Of a stretch of 32,320 bases of DNA, positions 1 to 7,850 are shown one piece after another. The notes under the pieces were generated by a model. It was not told the DNA's origin, ran no database searches, and saw nothing but the letters and a program-made list of their open reading frames with translations. Numbering within the stretch: the stretch's first letter is position 1; the number at the start of each line of letters is the position of its first letter. The stretch spans positions 1 through 32,320 of the forward strand of contig CAMDOF010000080.1 of NCBI GenBank assembly GCA_945903465.1, in the 5' to 3' direction. Both the position numbers and the translations under genes were made by a program. The stretch comes from Opitutus sp. GAS368 (GTDB lineage: Bacteria; Verrucomicrobiota; Verrucomicrobiia; Opitutales; Opitutaceae).

Positions 1-132
1 GGATACGAGTTTTTCCAGGAACAAGTCGGAGGTGAACCTGGTTGGGCCGGGCGGAGCGTGGTCAGGATTCCGGGAAGAGCGTGAGGATCGAGTCGCGCCG
101 TGGCAGAGGGTTGTCGTGGCTGGCTGGATTTG

Positions 133-549
133 TTAGGCCACGGGGATGCCGCGGATCTTTGCCTGTGAGCTGACGCCGAAAGAATACGTGGCGACCGAGG
201 CGCATCGGCAGGTTCGCCCGGAGTTGCTCTGTCCCCTCGGGTGCGGGTGCGCCGGGCGGCTGCACGGCCACGGCACCTCGACGAAGACCGCGGCGGGGGG
301 ACGCCCGCGTCGGCACGCCTGGCCGCTGTGCAGTCGGCGTTGCCGATCGTAATAATTGAGTTTGAGCGCCGCGACCGTCGGACTAATCCCGTGGATCCGC
401 GCCGAGGCGGTCGCCGCTGGCCACAGGTCCCGGGGAATGCGCTGCCCCCGTGGCCGGGTGCATCGCCAAGTCATGAAACGCCGGGCGCGCGATGGCAGAC
501 CCGCCGGCTCGGACTGGTGGACCGCTGTCATCGGGGTGGTCGTTGTCAT
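133..549 (-). pseudogene. IS66-type accessory protein (TnpA-like) remnant
   Basis: The product would be 138 residues from the ATG at 549. Its middle part (about residues 27-65, 'RGQRIPRDLWPAATASAR' then 'HGISPTVAALKLNYYDRQRR') has the layout of the small helix-turn-helix accessory protein of IS66-family elements: an 'IP..LW..A...A..HG....A..L.L.YY.LKRR' pattern, then a short linker and 'FVEVPWP'. In the family this small protein accompanies TnpB and the TnpC transposase. Here the part after 'FVEVPWP' does not look like the usual C-terminal strand region, and I recognise no TnpB or TnpC in the remaining 132 bases to the window edge. I therefore treat it as a degenerate leftover. The frame is open for about 70 more codons upstream, without recognisable content. 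An alternative is an unrelated HTH protein; the family match is by eye only. Confidence 0.5.
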
Positions 550-724
550 CGCCACCAGCGTAGCAGGAATCAGTCGCCGAGTTACGCACCCTTGCCGAAG
601 CTCCACGACGCTCCACCAACGGTTCGAGTTTAATGAAGAATCCCGCGCCGACCTGGCTGACCCACGAAATCGTTTGCACGCTTCAGGTTTTTTCGGTCTG
701 ACGCGGAAAGGTTGTCGCACACGC

Positions 725-785
725 GGATTGGTGGCGGCTTCCTCCGACGAGTTAGTCACCCATTCTCGGAAGCCGCCACCAATCC
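725..785. repeat. Perfect 18-bp inverted repeat (hairpin)
   Basis: GGATTGGTGGCGGCTTCC (725-742) is exactly reverse-complemented at 768-785, with a 25-base spacer. It lies in the gene-poor stretch 550-1002, in which I see no other feature apart from a 10-bp palindrome GAGAGCTCTC at 832-841. The arms are too long and too perfect for chance. It could be a mobile-element end, a REP-like element or a transcript hairpin; no T-tract follows on either strand. Confidence 0.75.
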
Positions 786-1002
786 TTCCCGTTGAAGATA
801 CAAGATTTAATCTTTAACGCTGCGCCACGCCGAGAGCTCTCCTGCGGAAGAAGTGGGCGACACATTAAAACCCTTTTTGCCTGTTCGGAGAGGCACCCCG
901 CGGTGTACGCCCCGGGCGCTGCCGCGCATCTGACGGGCCAGGCCGGACGGAGGGCGCTTTCCAAGCCCCTGTGTGCCTTCGACCGGGGCGAACCAGCAAC
1001 GC

Positions 1003-2217
1003 TCACAACCCAACCGGACCGGATGGCTGCCGCGGCGAAACGCTTTTCGCGGCGGATGCTCCGCCGGGTTTGCGCGTCTCGAGCCGCGCTTTCGCACCGC
1101 ACGACGTGCGGACGACCACCCGGGGGGGAAGGAGAACGTGAATGGCGCGACCGGCGCGTGGCTTGTTCTCAATCCGATCGATCAACAACCCCGCCGCCGT
1201 CGCACCCTCGTCGTCCAGTGGCTGCTGCACGCTCGTGAGCTCCAGGCCCAGCGCCCGATAGATTTCGGAATCGAAATTGTCGTAACCCACGAGCGCGACG
1301 TCGTCCGGCACCCGCAGCCCCGCATCGCGCAACGCGCTGAAAGCGCCGTAAGCGAGCATATCGAACATGCAGATGATGCTGTCGAAGGGCAGATCGCTGG
1401 CCGGGCGGCCCTTCACCCAGCCGGCCACCGCGTCGCGCGCCGCCTGGAAAAAATCCTCCTCGCCCTGAATCTCGACTTCGAGCACCGGCGCGGGGCCCAA
1501 CCCGTGATCGCGCAGCGCCTCCGTGACGCCCCGCCGCCGATCGCGATGCACGGTATTGCTGGGCCAGAATCCGACTAGCGCCGGCCGACGGCGGCCGCAG
1601 CAGATCAGGTGCTCGGTGAGCTGATACATGCCCTGCACGTTGTCGGTCATCACGCAGGGGAAATCGACGTTCGGGATGTAACGATCGAGCAGCACCAGCG
1701 GGACGTTGCGCTTCTTGATTTCCCGTAGCAATCGCAGGAACTCCTTCCGCTCCGTCACGAAACGGTCCGGATAGAGCAGAATGCCGGCGACCTGAGTGTC
1801 GAGCATCTTGCCGAGCTGCGCAATCTGCAACTCCGGGTCGTTGTGATCGTGCGAGAGCAACACGTGGTAACCGCGCCGCGTGGCCTCGGCTTCCACGCCC
1901 CACACGATTTCGCCCACCATCGGCGCGCTCGCGTTGGGCACGAGCAGCCCGATCAAACGCGACTGCAGCACCGTGGACGCGCGGGTCGGCAGTTTGGCCA
2001 GGAAGGTGCCGCGCCCCGGAAACGACTCGACCGTCCCTTCGCTCCGCAGCAATTGCAGGGCCTTGCGCGCCGTGACTCGGCTGATCTTGAACTGCTTGAT
2101 GATTTCCTGCTCGGTCGGAATCTTGGCGCCGATATCGAGGCCGGAGAGGTAGCTCTCCAATTCGAGCCGCACGCGCTGATAACGCGGCAGCAAATCCATG
2201 ACCGATTTCGACGCCAT
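1003..2217 (-). CDS. GntR-LacI (AraR-like) transcriptional regulator
   Basis: This 404-residue protein has an N-terminal GntR-type winged helix (about residues 8-74; 'KIPTEQEIIKQFKISRVTAR', then 'ALQLLRSEGTVESFPGRGTF'). A LacI/PBP1-type sugar-binding domain follows (about 85-370; 'IGLLVPN', 'GILLYP', 'PLVLLDRYIP', 'DDVALVGYDNFD', 'LTSVQQPLDDEG'). This chimera is the layout of Bacillus AraR and related sugar-responsive repressors, which release DNA when a sugar binds. The ATG at 2217 was chosen because the GntR domain begins directly after it; the frame is open to 2454 but the extra 79 codons have no recognisable content. No clear Shine-Dalgarno site is seen. It lies downstream of and co-oriented with the glycosidase operon, so it is the natural candidate to control the divergent promoters at 11450-11626. 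The last 30 or so residues are a low-complexity tail. Confidence 0.9.
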   Translation of the reverse strand: MASKSVMDLLPRYQRVRLELESYLSGLDIGAKIPTEQEIIKQFKISRVTARKALQLLRSEGTVESFPGRGTFLAKLPTRASTVLQSRLIGLLVPNASAPMVGEIVWGVEAEATRRGYHVLLSHDHNDPELQIAQLGKMLDTQVAGILLYPDRFVTERKEFLRLLREIKKRNVPLVLLDRYIPNVDFPCVMTDNVQGMYQLTEHLICCGRRRPALVGFWPSNTVHRDRRRGVTEALRDHGLGPAPVLEVEIQGEEDFFQAARDAVAGWVKGRPASDLPFDSIICMFDMLAYGAFSALRDAGLRVPDDVALVGYDNFDSEIYRALGLELTSVQQPLDDEGATAAGLLIDRIENKPRAGRAIHVLLPPRVVVRTSCGAKARLETRKPGGASAAKSVSPRQPSGPVGL

Positions 2218-2376
2218 GACAAGCAGGTGGGCGGAATGAGCGTGTGCGTCAACCTCGGCGCGCACGTCGCCGCCAGACGCCGACGAGCCGCCGTCGATCA
2301 ACCAAACCTGGGCCGCATCCATGCAGTCGAACCTCGTTCCGGCCTTTGAGAACGGATCACCGAACGGTTGGTGTAA

Positions 2377-2448
2377 GGGCGTTGGTCGCCGACGCCCGCA
2401 AGACACGTTTCGCGACTCGTAACGAGCGGGCGTCGGCAAGCAACGCCC
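2377..2448. repeat. 22-bp imperfect inverted repeat in the 262-bp gap before the regulator gene
   Basis: The arms 2377-2398 and 2427-2448 pair at 20 of 22 positions (core GCCGACGCCCG / CGGGCGTCGGC). The 28-base loop contains a small nested hairpin, CTCGT-A-ACGAG. It sits between the fusion esterase gene (ends 2480) and the regulator (starts 2217). It could be an intrinsic or bidirectional terminator insulating the regulator, or a REP/MITE-type repeat. There is no T-run, so the repeat reading is favoured. Confidence 0.65.
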
Positions 2449-2479
2449 CTGCAATCAACTGCACCGTTTGGCTGAGCGG

Positions 2480-5278
2480 TCATTCCCGGCGGTTGTTTTC
2501 CGGGAGTGGCCGGGCCTGGTTGCCTCGGCCTTGGTCGGTGACGGGCGTCGCCGTCTCCACCGTGCAACCGGCCGCGGTCGCGTGCAGCACCACCGCTGCT
2601 GCCGTGCGGTTCGTCACGGTAACCCGCGCCGCACTCGCATCCTTGATCCGCCCCTCCCCAAACCCGCGATCCGTCGCGAGCTCGATGGTCATGTTCGCCG
2701 GGACGGCGCCGGCCGTCGCCTCGGTGAGCACCACGCGGTGGCCGGTGCCGTTGATTTTCGCGAGCAGCGAATGCCCGTAAAGGCCGCGGCTGTCGATCAC
2801 GGCCACTTCGGCGTCGGCGGCTTTCGAGCCGGGCGCGGAAATATCCAGCACCTGGGCGTAGAGCGCGTCGCCGCGGCAGTTGCGCACGGTGGTGTTGGAA
2901 GCGATGTGGTAGCCCGCCCGCTCGGCCTCGGTCACCTCGCAGCTGATGATCGAGTTTTCCCCGGCGGCGAACGCGAGGCAGATCGCGCGGCGCATCCGGA
3001 CCACGCGGCAGTTTTCCACCCGGATATTCTGCGTGCGCCGCTTGACGATGGGATCGTCGGGATAGGCGCGGATGCCGTCTTCGCTCAGCGAGGTCATCTC
3101 GCCGGCGGGAATCGGCTCGCCGGTGTATTGCATGAATTTCAGGTCGAACGCCGGGCCCGACGTTTCCGCGAGGATGTCGTCGGTCTTGCGCAACGCGCCT
3201 TCGACGTAGCAGTCCTTGATCAACGCATTCTGTCCGCCGCGGATGAAAATCGCGTGGCCGAAGCAGCGCATGATCACGCGGCAGTTGATGACCTGATCAT
3301 CGAGCCCGCCCACGCGGATGCCGTTGAGCTTTTGCGGCGGGATGGACGCGCCCTGGCCGATACCGAAAAAGCTGCCGTAGCCGTAGGGATGCGATCCGGC
3401 GAGCCGTAGCGAAACGTTGCGCACGATCACGCCGCGTCCCGCGATGCTGATCGCCCGGCTGCCTTCACCGGGCGCACGACCGCCGATCGTCTCGAGTTCC
3501 AGCCCTTCCAGCACGATGCGATCGCCAGTGAGCATCAGCATGTTGGTGCCCTCCTTGAAGCGGGCGAGGAGCGCGGTATCCACTTCGAGCCGCACACCGC
3601 TGAAATCGAAGTGGCTGTCGCTGCCGGTGAAGTGCAGAAAATCCGCCGAAGCCGCCTGATCGAGCCGATACGTGCCGGGCACGAGCCTGACCTTGGCGCC
3701 ATCGCGCGCCAGGTGCTCGCGCAACGTGTCGAGGCTGCGCACGACGACAAAGTTGCTGGCGGCAGTAGCAGCCGCGTTCGCGGCGCGCGCGGCAAGCGAC
3801 TTCTCCATGAAAGAAAACGCCGCCGGCAGCCCCTGTTCCACCATCGGGAAGGTGTGACCGCCGGACATCTTCATGACTTCGACATCCACGCCCGCCGCTC
3901 GCGCATCCGCGATGAACCCCTCGTTCATCTGTCGCTCGGCCGCCCGATCGGCGTAAGCGACAAACACCGGCGTGCCGCGCAGCCGCAAAATCATCCGCCG
4001 GGGATTCATCTCCGCCCACCGCGCCACATCGGTGCCCATGCGAGGCGGTACCGCATAGTTCTGTCCGCGTTCTTCGATGTCGGCTCGCGGAAAATCCAGA
4101 ATGCCGATGATCGGTGCGACCGCGGCAAATTCTCCCGCCCGCCGCGTCGCCGTGTAGGCCGCACCGTAGCCGCCCATCGACCAGCCGCCGATCGCCCGGA
4201 GTGGCGGGGTGCGCCCAATCGGGAAATGGCGCTCGGCCAGCGTCACCACTTCGTCGACATAGTCGGCGTAGCGATCCGCGGGAATCGTGGGCGAATTGAC
4301 ATACCAGCCGTCGCGTCCGCGCGGCAGCACAACCGCACAAGGTGAGGCCATCACGCGCTGGCGCGTCGTCTCGTATTCAAAGAGGGTCCGCTCGTGGCGG
4401 CCGCGTCCGTGCAGGAAATAGATCACGGGCAACGGCGCACTCGTGAGCGAAGCGCCTTCCGGCAAGACAACGAGAAAGCGCATCGGCCCACCCAGCGCCT
4501 GGCTCGTGAAATCGCAGCTCCAAACGCGCGGCTCGACGAGCGCGATCTTTGGTGCAGTCGGCGCCGGCGCACCGGCGCGGTTTTTGGGCAACGCAGTCGC
4601 AATTGCGGCGACGACGCGTTCCGCCAGCACGTCGGACCCGAGGCTGTTGAAATGCACATCGTCCGCCGGCTGCAATTCACCGATCCGCGGTAACACGGCG
4701 TGGTAGAGGTCGTTGGTCGAGACGCCGTTTTCCGCCATCACGCGGGCGGCGATCGCATTGTAATCGCCGATATCACCGGGGTTGCGCGGATACTGGCCGG
4801 GCTTATTTTTCGCGGGGACGGGCGTGGTCGTGGCCCAGATCAGGGCCGCGCCGGTGCGCCGCAAACGCGCGACGATCGTGCGCAAATTCGCTTCGTAACG
4901 GTCGCGAGGCACGTTAATCTCGCCCGGCTTGAGCAGGCGCACGTCGTGCAGACCGAAGTTGAAATGGATCACGTCCCATGGGCCGGTGCCCAACCAGCGG
5001 TCGATCTCCGCGACCCCCTTCGAGCTCGGGCCGCAATTGGTCGGCACCCGGTGGACGTTGGCCCTGCCCTGCAAAGCCACCCGCACCCGAACGGTGTAGC
5101 CCATCGACACCGAGTCGCCGATCAGGAACACCCGCGGCAGCCCGGGCACATCGGTGACCGGCTGCAGCGACGGCGAAAGCTTTGCGTCGACCTGTTTTTC
5201 GGCCGCGGTCATCGGCGCTTTGACGGGCGTTTGCGCCGTGGCGACGGCCGCGAGCAGGAGAAACAGCACGGCTTTCAT
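2480..5278 (-). CDS. Secreted three-domain protein: SGNH esterase + alpha/beta-hydrolase esterase + right-handed beta-helix
   Basis: This 932-residue protein begins with a signal peptide (MKAVLFLLLAAVATAQ). Residues about 47-230 are an SGNH/GDSL esterase: 'FLIGDSVSMG' with Ser56, 'NFGLHD' near 108-112, and 'DDVHF' with Asp206 and His209. Residues about 255-495 are an alpha/beta hydrolase of the esterase-D/feruloyl-esterase type: 'YFLHGRG', nucleophile elbow 'GGWSMGG' with Ser367, probable Asp444 ('AYADR') and His475 ('SGGHTFPM'). Residues about 507-880 look like a right-handed parallel beta-helix: repeated 'I..GRGVIVRNVSL', 'IKDCYVEG', 'IRVENCRVV' and 'TTVRNCRG' rungs, as in pectate-lyase-like and carbohydrate-binding helices. 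Both catalytic sets look intact. The ATG overlaps the MFS stop (ATGA), which also fixes the start. By family knowledge such esterases remove acetyl, methyl or feruloyl groups from plant polysaccharides; the exact substrate is unknown. The beta-helix may be a lyase or a binding module. Confidence 0.85.
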   Translation of the reverse strand: MKAVLFLLLAAVATAQTPVKAPMTAAEKQVDAKLSPSLQPVTDVPGLPRVFLIGDSVSMGYTVRVRVALQGRANVHRVPTNCGPSSKGVAEIDRWLGTGPWDVIHFNFGLHDVRLLKPGEINVPRDRYEANLRTIVARLRRTGAALIWATTTPVPAKNKPGQYPRNPGDIGDYNAIAARVMAENGVSTNDLYHAVLPRIGELQPADDVHFNSLGSDVLAERVVAAIATALPKNRAGAPAPTAPKIALVEPRVWSCDFTSQALGGPMRFLVVLPEGASLTSAPLPVIYFLHGRGRHERTLFEYETTRQRVMASPCAVVLPRGRDGWYVNSPTIPADRYADYVDEVVTLAERHFPIGRTPPLRAIGGWSMGGYGAAYTATRRAGEFAAVAPIIGILDFPRADIEERGQNYAVPPRMGTDVARWAEMNPRRMILRLRGTPVFVAYADRAAERQMNEGFIADARAAGVDVEVMKMSGGHTFPMVEQGLPAAFSFMEKSLAARAANAAATAASNFVVVRSLDTLREHLARDGAKVRLVPGTYRLDQAASADFLHFTGSDSHFDFSGVRLEVDTALLARFKEGTNMLMLTGDRIVLEGLELETIGGRAPGEGSRAISIAGRGVIVRNVSLRLAGSHPYGYGSFFGIGQGASIPPQKLNGIRVGGLDDQVINCRVIMRCFGHAIFIRGGQNALIKDCYVEGALRKTDDILAETSGPAFDLKFMQYTGEPIPAGEMTSLSEDGIRAYPDDPIVKRRTQNIRVENCRVVRMRRAICLAFAAGENSIISCEVTEAERAGYHIASNTTVRNCRGDALYAQVLDISAPGSKAADAEVAVIDSRGLYGHSLLAKINGTGHRVVLTEATAGAVPANMTIELATDRGFGEGRIKDASAARVTVTNRTAAAVVLHATAAGCTVETATPVTDQGRGNQARPLPENNRRE

Positions 5279-6549
5279 GAAGAAGAGGAGACTGGGCTCG
5301 AGCGGCGCAACAGCGGCCAAAGGAAAATCAACAGCGTGATGATCGCCAGGGGATGCAGGCACGCCGCCAGCACGAAGGCAGCCGAATAACCGAGCGCCGC
5401 GATGGTGAAGCCGAGGATTTGCGCGAACACGAGGCCCATCGCGCTGCCCGCTGAGCCCATCATGCCCATGACGGTGCCCGTCTCGGATCGGTCGGTGAGA
5501 TCGGCGGCGAGCGTCGCGATATTGGTCGACCACGCCTGGCAGAGGAACGTAATCACGCACGTGACGGCGACGGCCGCAGCGGTCGAGTCCATGAAGCCGA
5601 CCATGGCGCCAAACGGGGCGAGCAGGGCGACGCCGACGAGCACCGTCACGCGGGCGCGCACCGCCGGCCATCCGCGCCGAATCAAGGCATCGGAAATCAT
5701 GCCGCCGAGCACATTGCCCAAATCGGCGAAGAGAAATGGAATCCACGCGTAGAATCCGATTTCCTTGAGGCTGAGATGCCGAATCCGCTGCAGGTAGTCG
5801 GGCAGCCAGAAAAGGTAGAAATACCACACCGGGTCGCTGAAAAGCCGCGACGCCACCAGCCCCCAGACGTGGCGCTTGGCAAGTACGTCCCGCCAGCACG
5901 GCGTCGGCGCCCCGGGACGGTCCAGCTCGAGTTGCGCCAAATCGGCAGGCGTGACGGCGGGATGTTGGGCCGGGTGCCGATAGAATTTCAACCAGAAAGG
6001 CAGCCACAGCAGCCCGAGCGCCCCCGGAATCACAAACGCCAGCCGCCAGCCGAAGTGCAGCGTCAGCCACGCGATCAGCGGCGCCGCGATGATCGCGCCG
6101 ACGGCGCCACCCGAGGAAAAAATCCCCGTGGCCAGCGCGCGGGATTTTTTGGGAAACCACTCGCCACATGCTTTCACGCCGGCCGGGAAAATCCCCGGTT
6201 CGCCGATGCCGAGCAGCCCGCGGAAAAGCGCCAGGCTCAGCGGCCCGCGCGCGAGCCCGGTCAGCATGCTCGCAATCGACCACCAGACGACGCAGGCCGT
6301 CACGCCCAGCCGCACCCCGAACCGGTCGATCAGCCGACCGGACACCGTATACATGATCAAATACGAAAACAGAAATGCGGATACGGCATTCGCGTAGTCG
6401 CGATCCGTCAGGGCCAGCTCGGTGCGCAAGGTCGCGCTGAGGATGGAGAGCGTCTGCCGGTCGATGTAGTTGATGACGGTCGCGAGGAAGAGCAGCCCAA
6501 CGACCCACCAGCGGGTGGAAAGGTAGCGACTGGCGGCCGGTGCGCTCAT
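5275..6549 (-). CDS. MFS transporter, anion:cation symporter (ExuT/GudP-like) family
   Basis: The 424-residue protein has about 12 hydrophobic segments. Its first helix carries 'VINYIDRQTLSIL', a hallmark of the ACS family (hexuronate, galactonate and glucarate carriers), followed by the loop motif 'GRLIDRFGVRLG' and 'GIGEPGIFPAGVKACGEWFP', also typical of this family. Predicted role: proton-coupled uptake of a sugar acid or similar small carbohydrate across the inner membrane. The start at 6549 overlaps the stop of the upstream FAD oxidoreductase (ATGA), and its own stop overlaps the start of the esterase fusion (ATGA), so the three genes are probably translationally coupled. The frame is open further upstream but encodes nonsense there. 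The specific substrate cannot be read from sequence; a hexuronate or aldonate is the best guess. Confidence 0.88.
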   Translation of the reverse strand: MSAPAASRYLSTRWWVVGLLFLATVINYIDRQTLSILSATLRTELALTDRDYANAVSAFLFSYLIMYTVSGRLIDRFGVRLGVTACVVWWSIASMLTGLARGPLSLALFRGLLGIGEPGIFPAGVKACGEWFPKKSRALATGIFSSGGAVGAIIAAPLIAWLTLHFGWRLAFVIPGALGLLWLPFWLKFYRHPAQHPAVTPADLAQLELDRPGAPTPCWRDVLAKRHVWGLVASRLFSDPVWYFYLFWLPDYLQRIRHLSLKEIGFYAWIPFLFADLGNVLGGMISDALIRRGWPAVRARVTVLVGVALLAPFGAMVGFMDSTAAAVAVTCVITFLCQAWSTNIATLAADLTDRSETGTVMGMMGSAGSAMGLVFAQILGFTIAALGYSAAFVLAACLHPLAIITLLIFLWPLLRRSSPVSSSS

Positions 6550-7850
6550 CCGGTGGCGCGGGCGGCGCTGGCGCCAGGGACGGACACGATCGCCCCCTGG
6601 TCGCGCAAGGCGGCACGGAGAAGATTCACATCGAGGTCGCGCACATTCCCGCCGGTCCGGGCACTCAGCGCGGCGGCAACGCCCGCGGCCTGGCCGGTCG
6701 CGAGCGACGTGCCCGGCACGCGGGTCGAACCATGCGCGCGATGCGTGGTCGAAATCGGTTTGCCGGCGACGAGCAATCCATCGACGGCCTGCGGCACGAG
6801 GCAACCAAACGGAATCTCATAGGGCACGGGCGGATTCTCCTTGTGCGGATGCACGCCCACGCCGCCGTTGGTCGGATGGATATCCACCGGCCACGCTCCG
6901 ACCGCGATGCTGTCGGGAAAGCGCTTGGTCGTCTTGATGTCATCCTCGGTCAGCACGTAGTTGCCGCGGATGATCCGGCTCTCGCGAATGTGGAGCTGCG
7001 AGGCGCCCGAAAGGATGTAGCTGTTCGCCAGCTCCGGCGTGCGCCGGCGCAGGATGTTCCAGATCTGCAGCATTTGCGCACGGCCTTCCTGTTCGGCGGC
7101 GGAGACCTGCGCGGCATCGACGGGATTGCCATAGACACGCGTCGCGTTGACCGAGATTTCGCCATCGGCGAGCCGGATGATCCAGGGTCCCCCGAAAACC
7201 GTGATCTCACCGGCGGCGTGGGCGGCCTGCAGCGCCCGCCGCGTGATTTCCTCCCAGTCGCGCCACGTGTGGCCCGGCGCGACATTGCCGAGCCGGAAGT
7301 GGCACGTGAGCGCCTGCAAATCCGGCGCGAGGTCGAACGCGGCGCCCGCGTGGAAGGCGACCTCGGCGTCGCCCGTGCCGTCGACCACCACCGGCGCGCG
7401 AAAACACGCCCGCCCGTCGCGCAACGCGGCTTCGACGCCGATGACCCGCCGGCCGTCGAGCAACGCGTCGCAGACATGCGCGTGAAAGAGCACGTCGACC
7501 CCGGCGCGCGCGAGCAGCCGGTCGATCGAGACCTTGTAAACCTCGGGGTGGATCGTCAGCGCCTCGGGCGGATTGTCCGCCGTGGCGTCGCCGCCGAGCG
7601 CGCTGATCTCCGTGAGCAATTCCCGGGCGAAGCCGGCGACGACCTCGACGTCGTGGTCCACGCAACTCTTGATCGCATCAAACGTGTGGATCATCGCGGC
7701 GGTGAGGATGCCGCCGCCAAAGCCGTGGCGCTCGAGCACGAGCGTGCGCGCGCCGGCCCGGGCCGCGGAACAGGCCGCGGCGATTCCCGCGCTGCCCGCC
7801 CCCGCCACGATCACATCGTAAGATTTTCCGTCGAGCGGACTGGGGATCAT
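6546..7850 (-). CDS. FAD-dependent oxidoreductase, cytoplasmic (FAD_oxidored/PF12831-like)
   Basis: The 434-residue protein opens with an FAD-binding Rossmann motif 'YDVIVAGAGSAGIAAACSAA' (Gly17, Gly19, Gly22), then 'GFGGGILTAAMIH'. A mid-protein 'VVVDGTGDAEVAFHAGA' (second FAD contact) and a C-terminal 'DGLLVAGKPISTTHRAHGS' with 'TSLATGQAAGVAAAL' follow. These are the conserved blocks of the FAD_oxidored family often found in glycan-utilisation loci of Bacteroidota and Verrucomicrobiota. No signal peptide is seen, so it should be cytoplasmic. The start at 7850 is preceded by a good Shine-Dalgarno AAGGAG (complement of 7856-7861) and overlaps the upstream stop as ATGA. The oxidised substrate is unknown; oxidation of a sugar hydroxyl is plausible. 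A second, exported member of the family lies at 15004-16635. Confidence 0.88.
   Translation of the reverse strand: MIPSPLDGKSYDVIVAGAGSAGIAAACSAARAGARTLVLERHGFGGGILTAAMIHTFDAIKSCVDHDVEVVAGFARELLTEISALGGDATADNPPEALTIHPEVYKVSIDRLLARAGVDVLFHAHVCDALLDGRRVIGVEAALRDGRACFRAPVVVDGTGDAEVAFHAGAAFDLAPDLQALTCHFRLGNVAPGHTWRDWEEITRRALQAAHAAGEITVFGGPWIIRLADGEISVNATRVYGNPVDAAQVSAAEQEGRAQMLQIWNILRRRTPELANSYILSGASQLHIRESRIIRGNYVLTEDDIKTTKRFPDSIAVGAWPVDIHPTNGGVGVHPHKENPPVPYEIPFGCLVPQAVDGLLVAGKPISTTHRAHGSTRVPGTSLATGQAAGVAAALSARTGGNVRDLDVNLLRAALRDQGAIVSVPGASAARATG

Noticed and set aside
5279..6616. N-terminal 446-codon extension of the esterase fusion, which would make a 1378-residue protein
   Set aside because: That part is an out-of-frame reading of the MFS transporter. 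The true start is the ATG at 5278 with a signal peptide and ATGA overlap.
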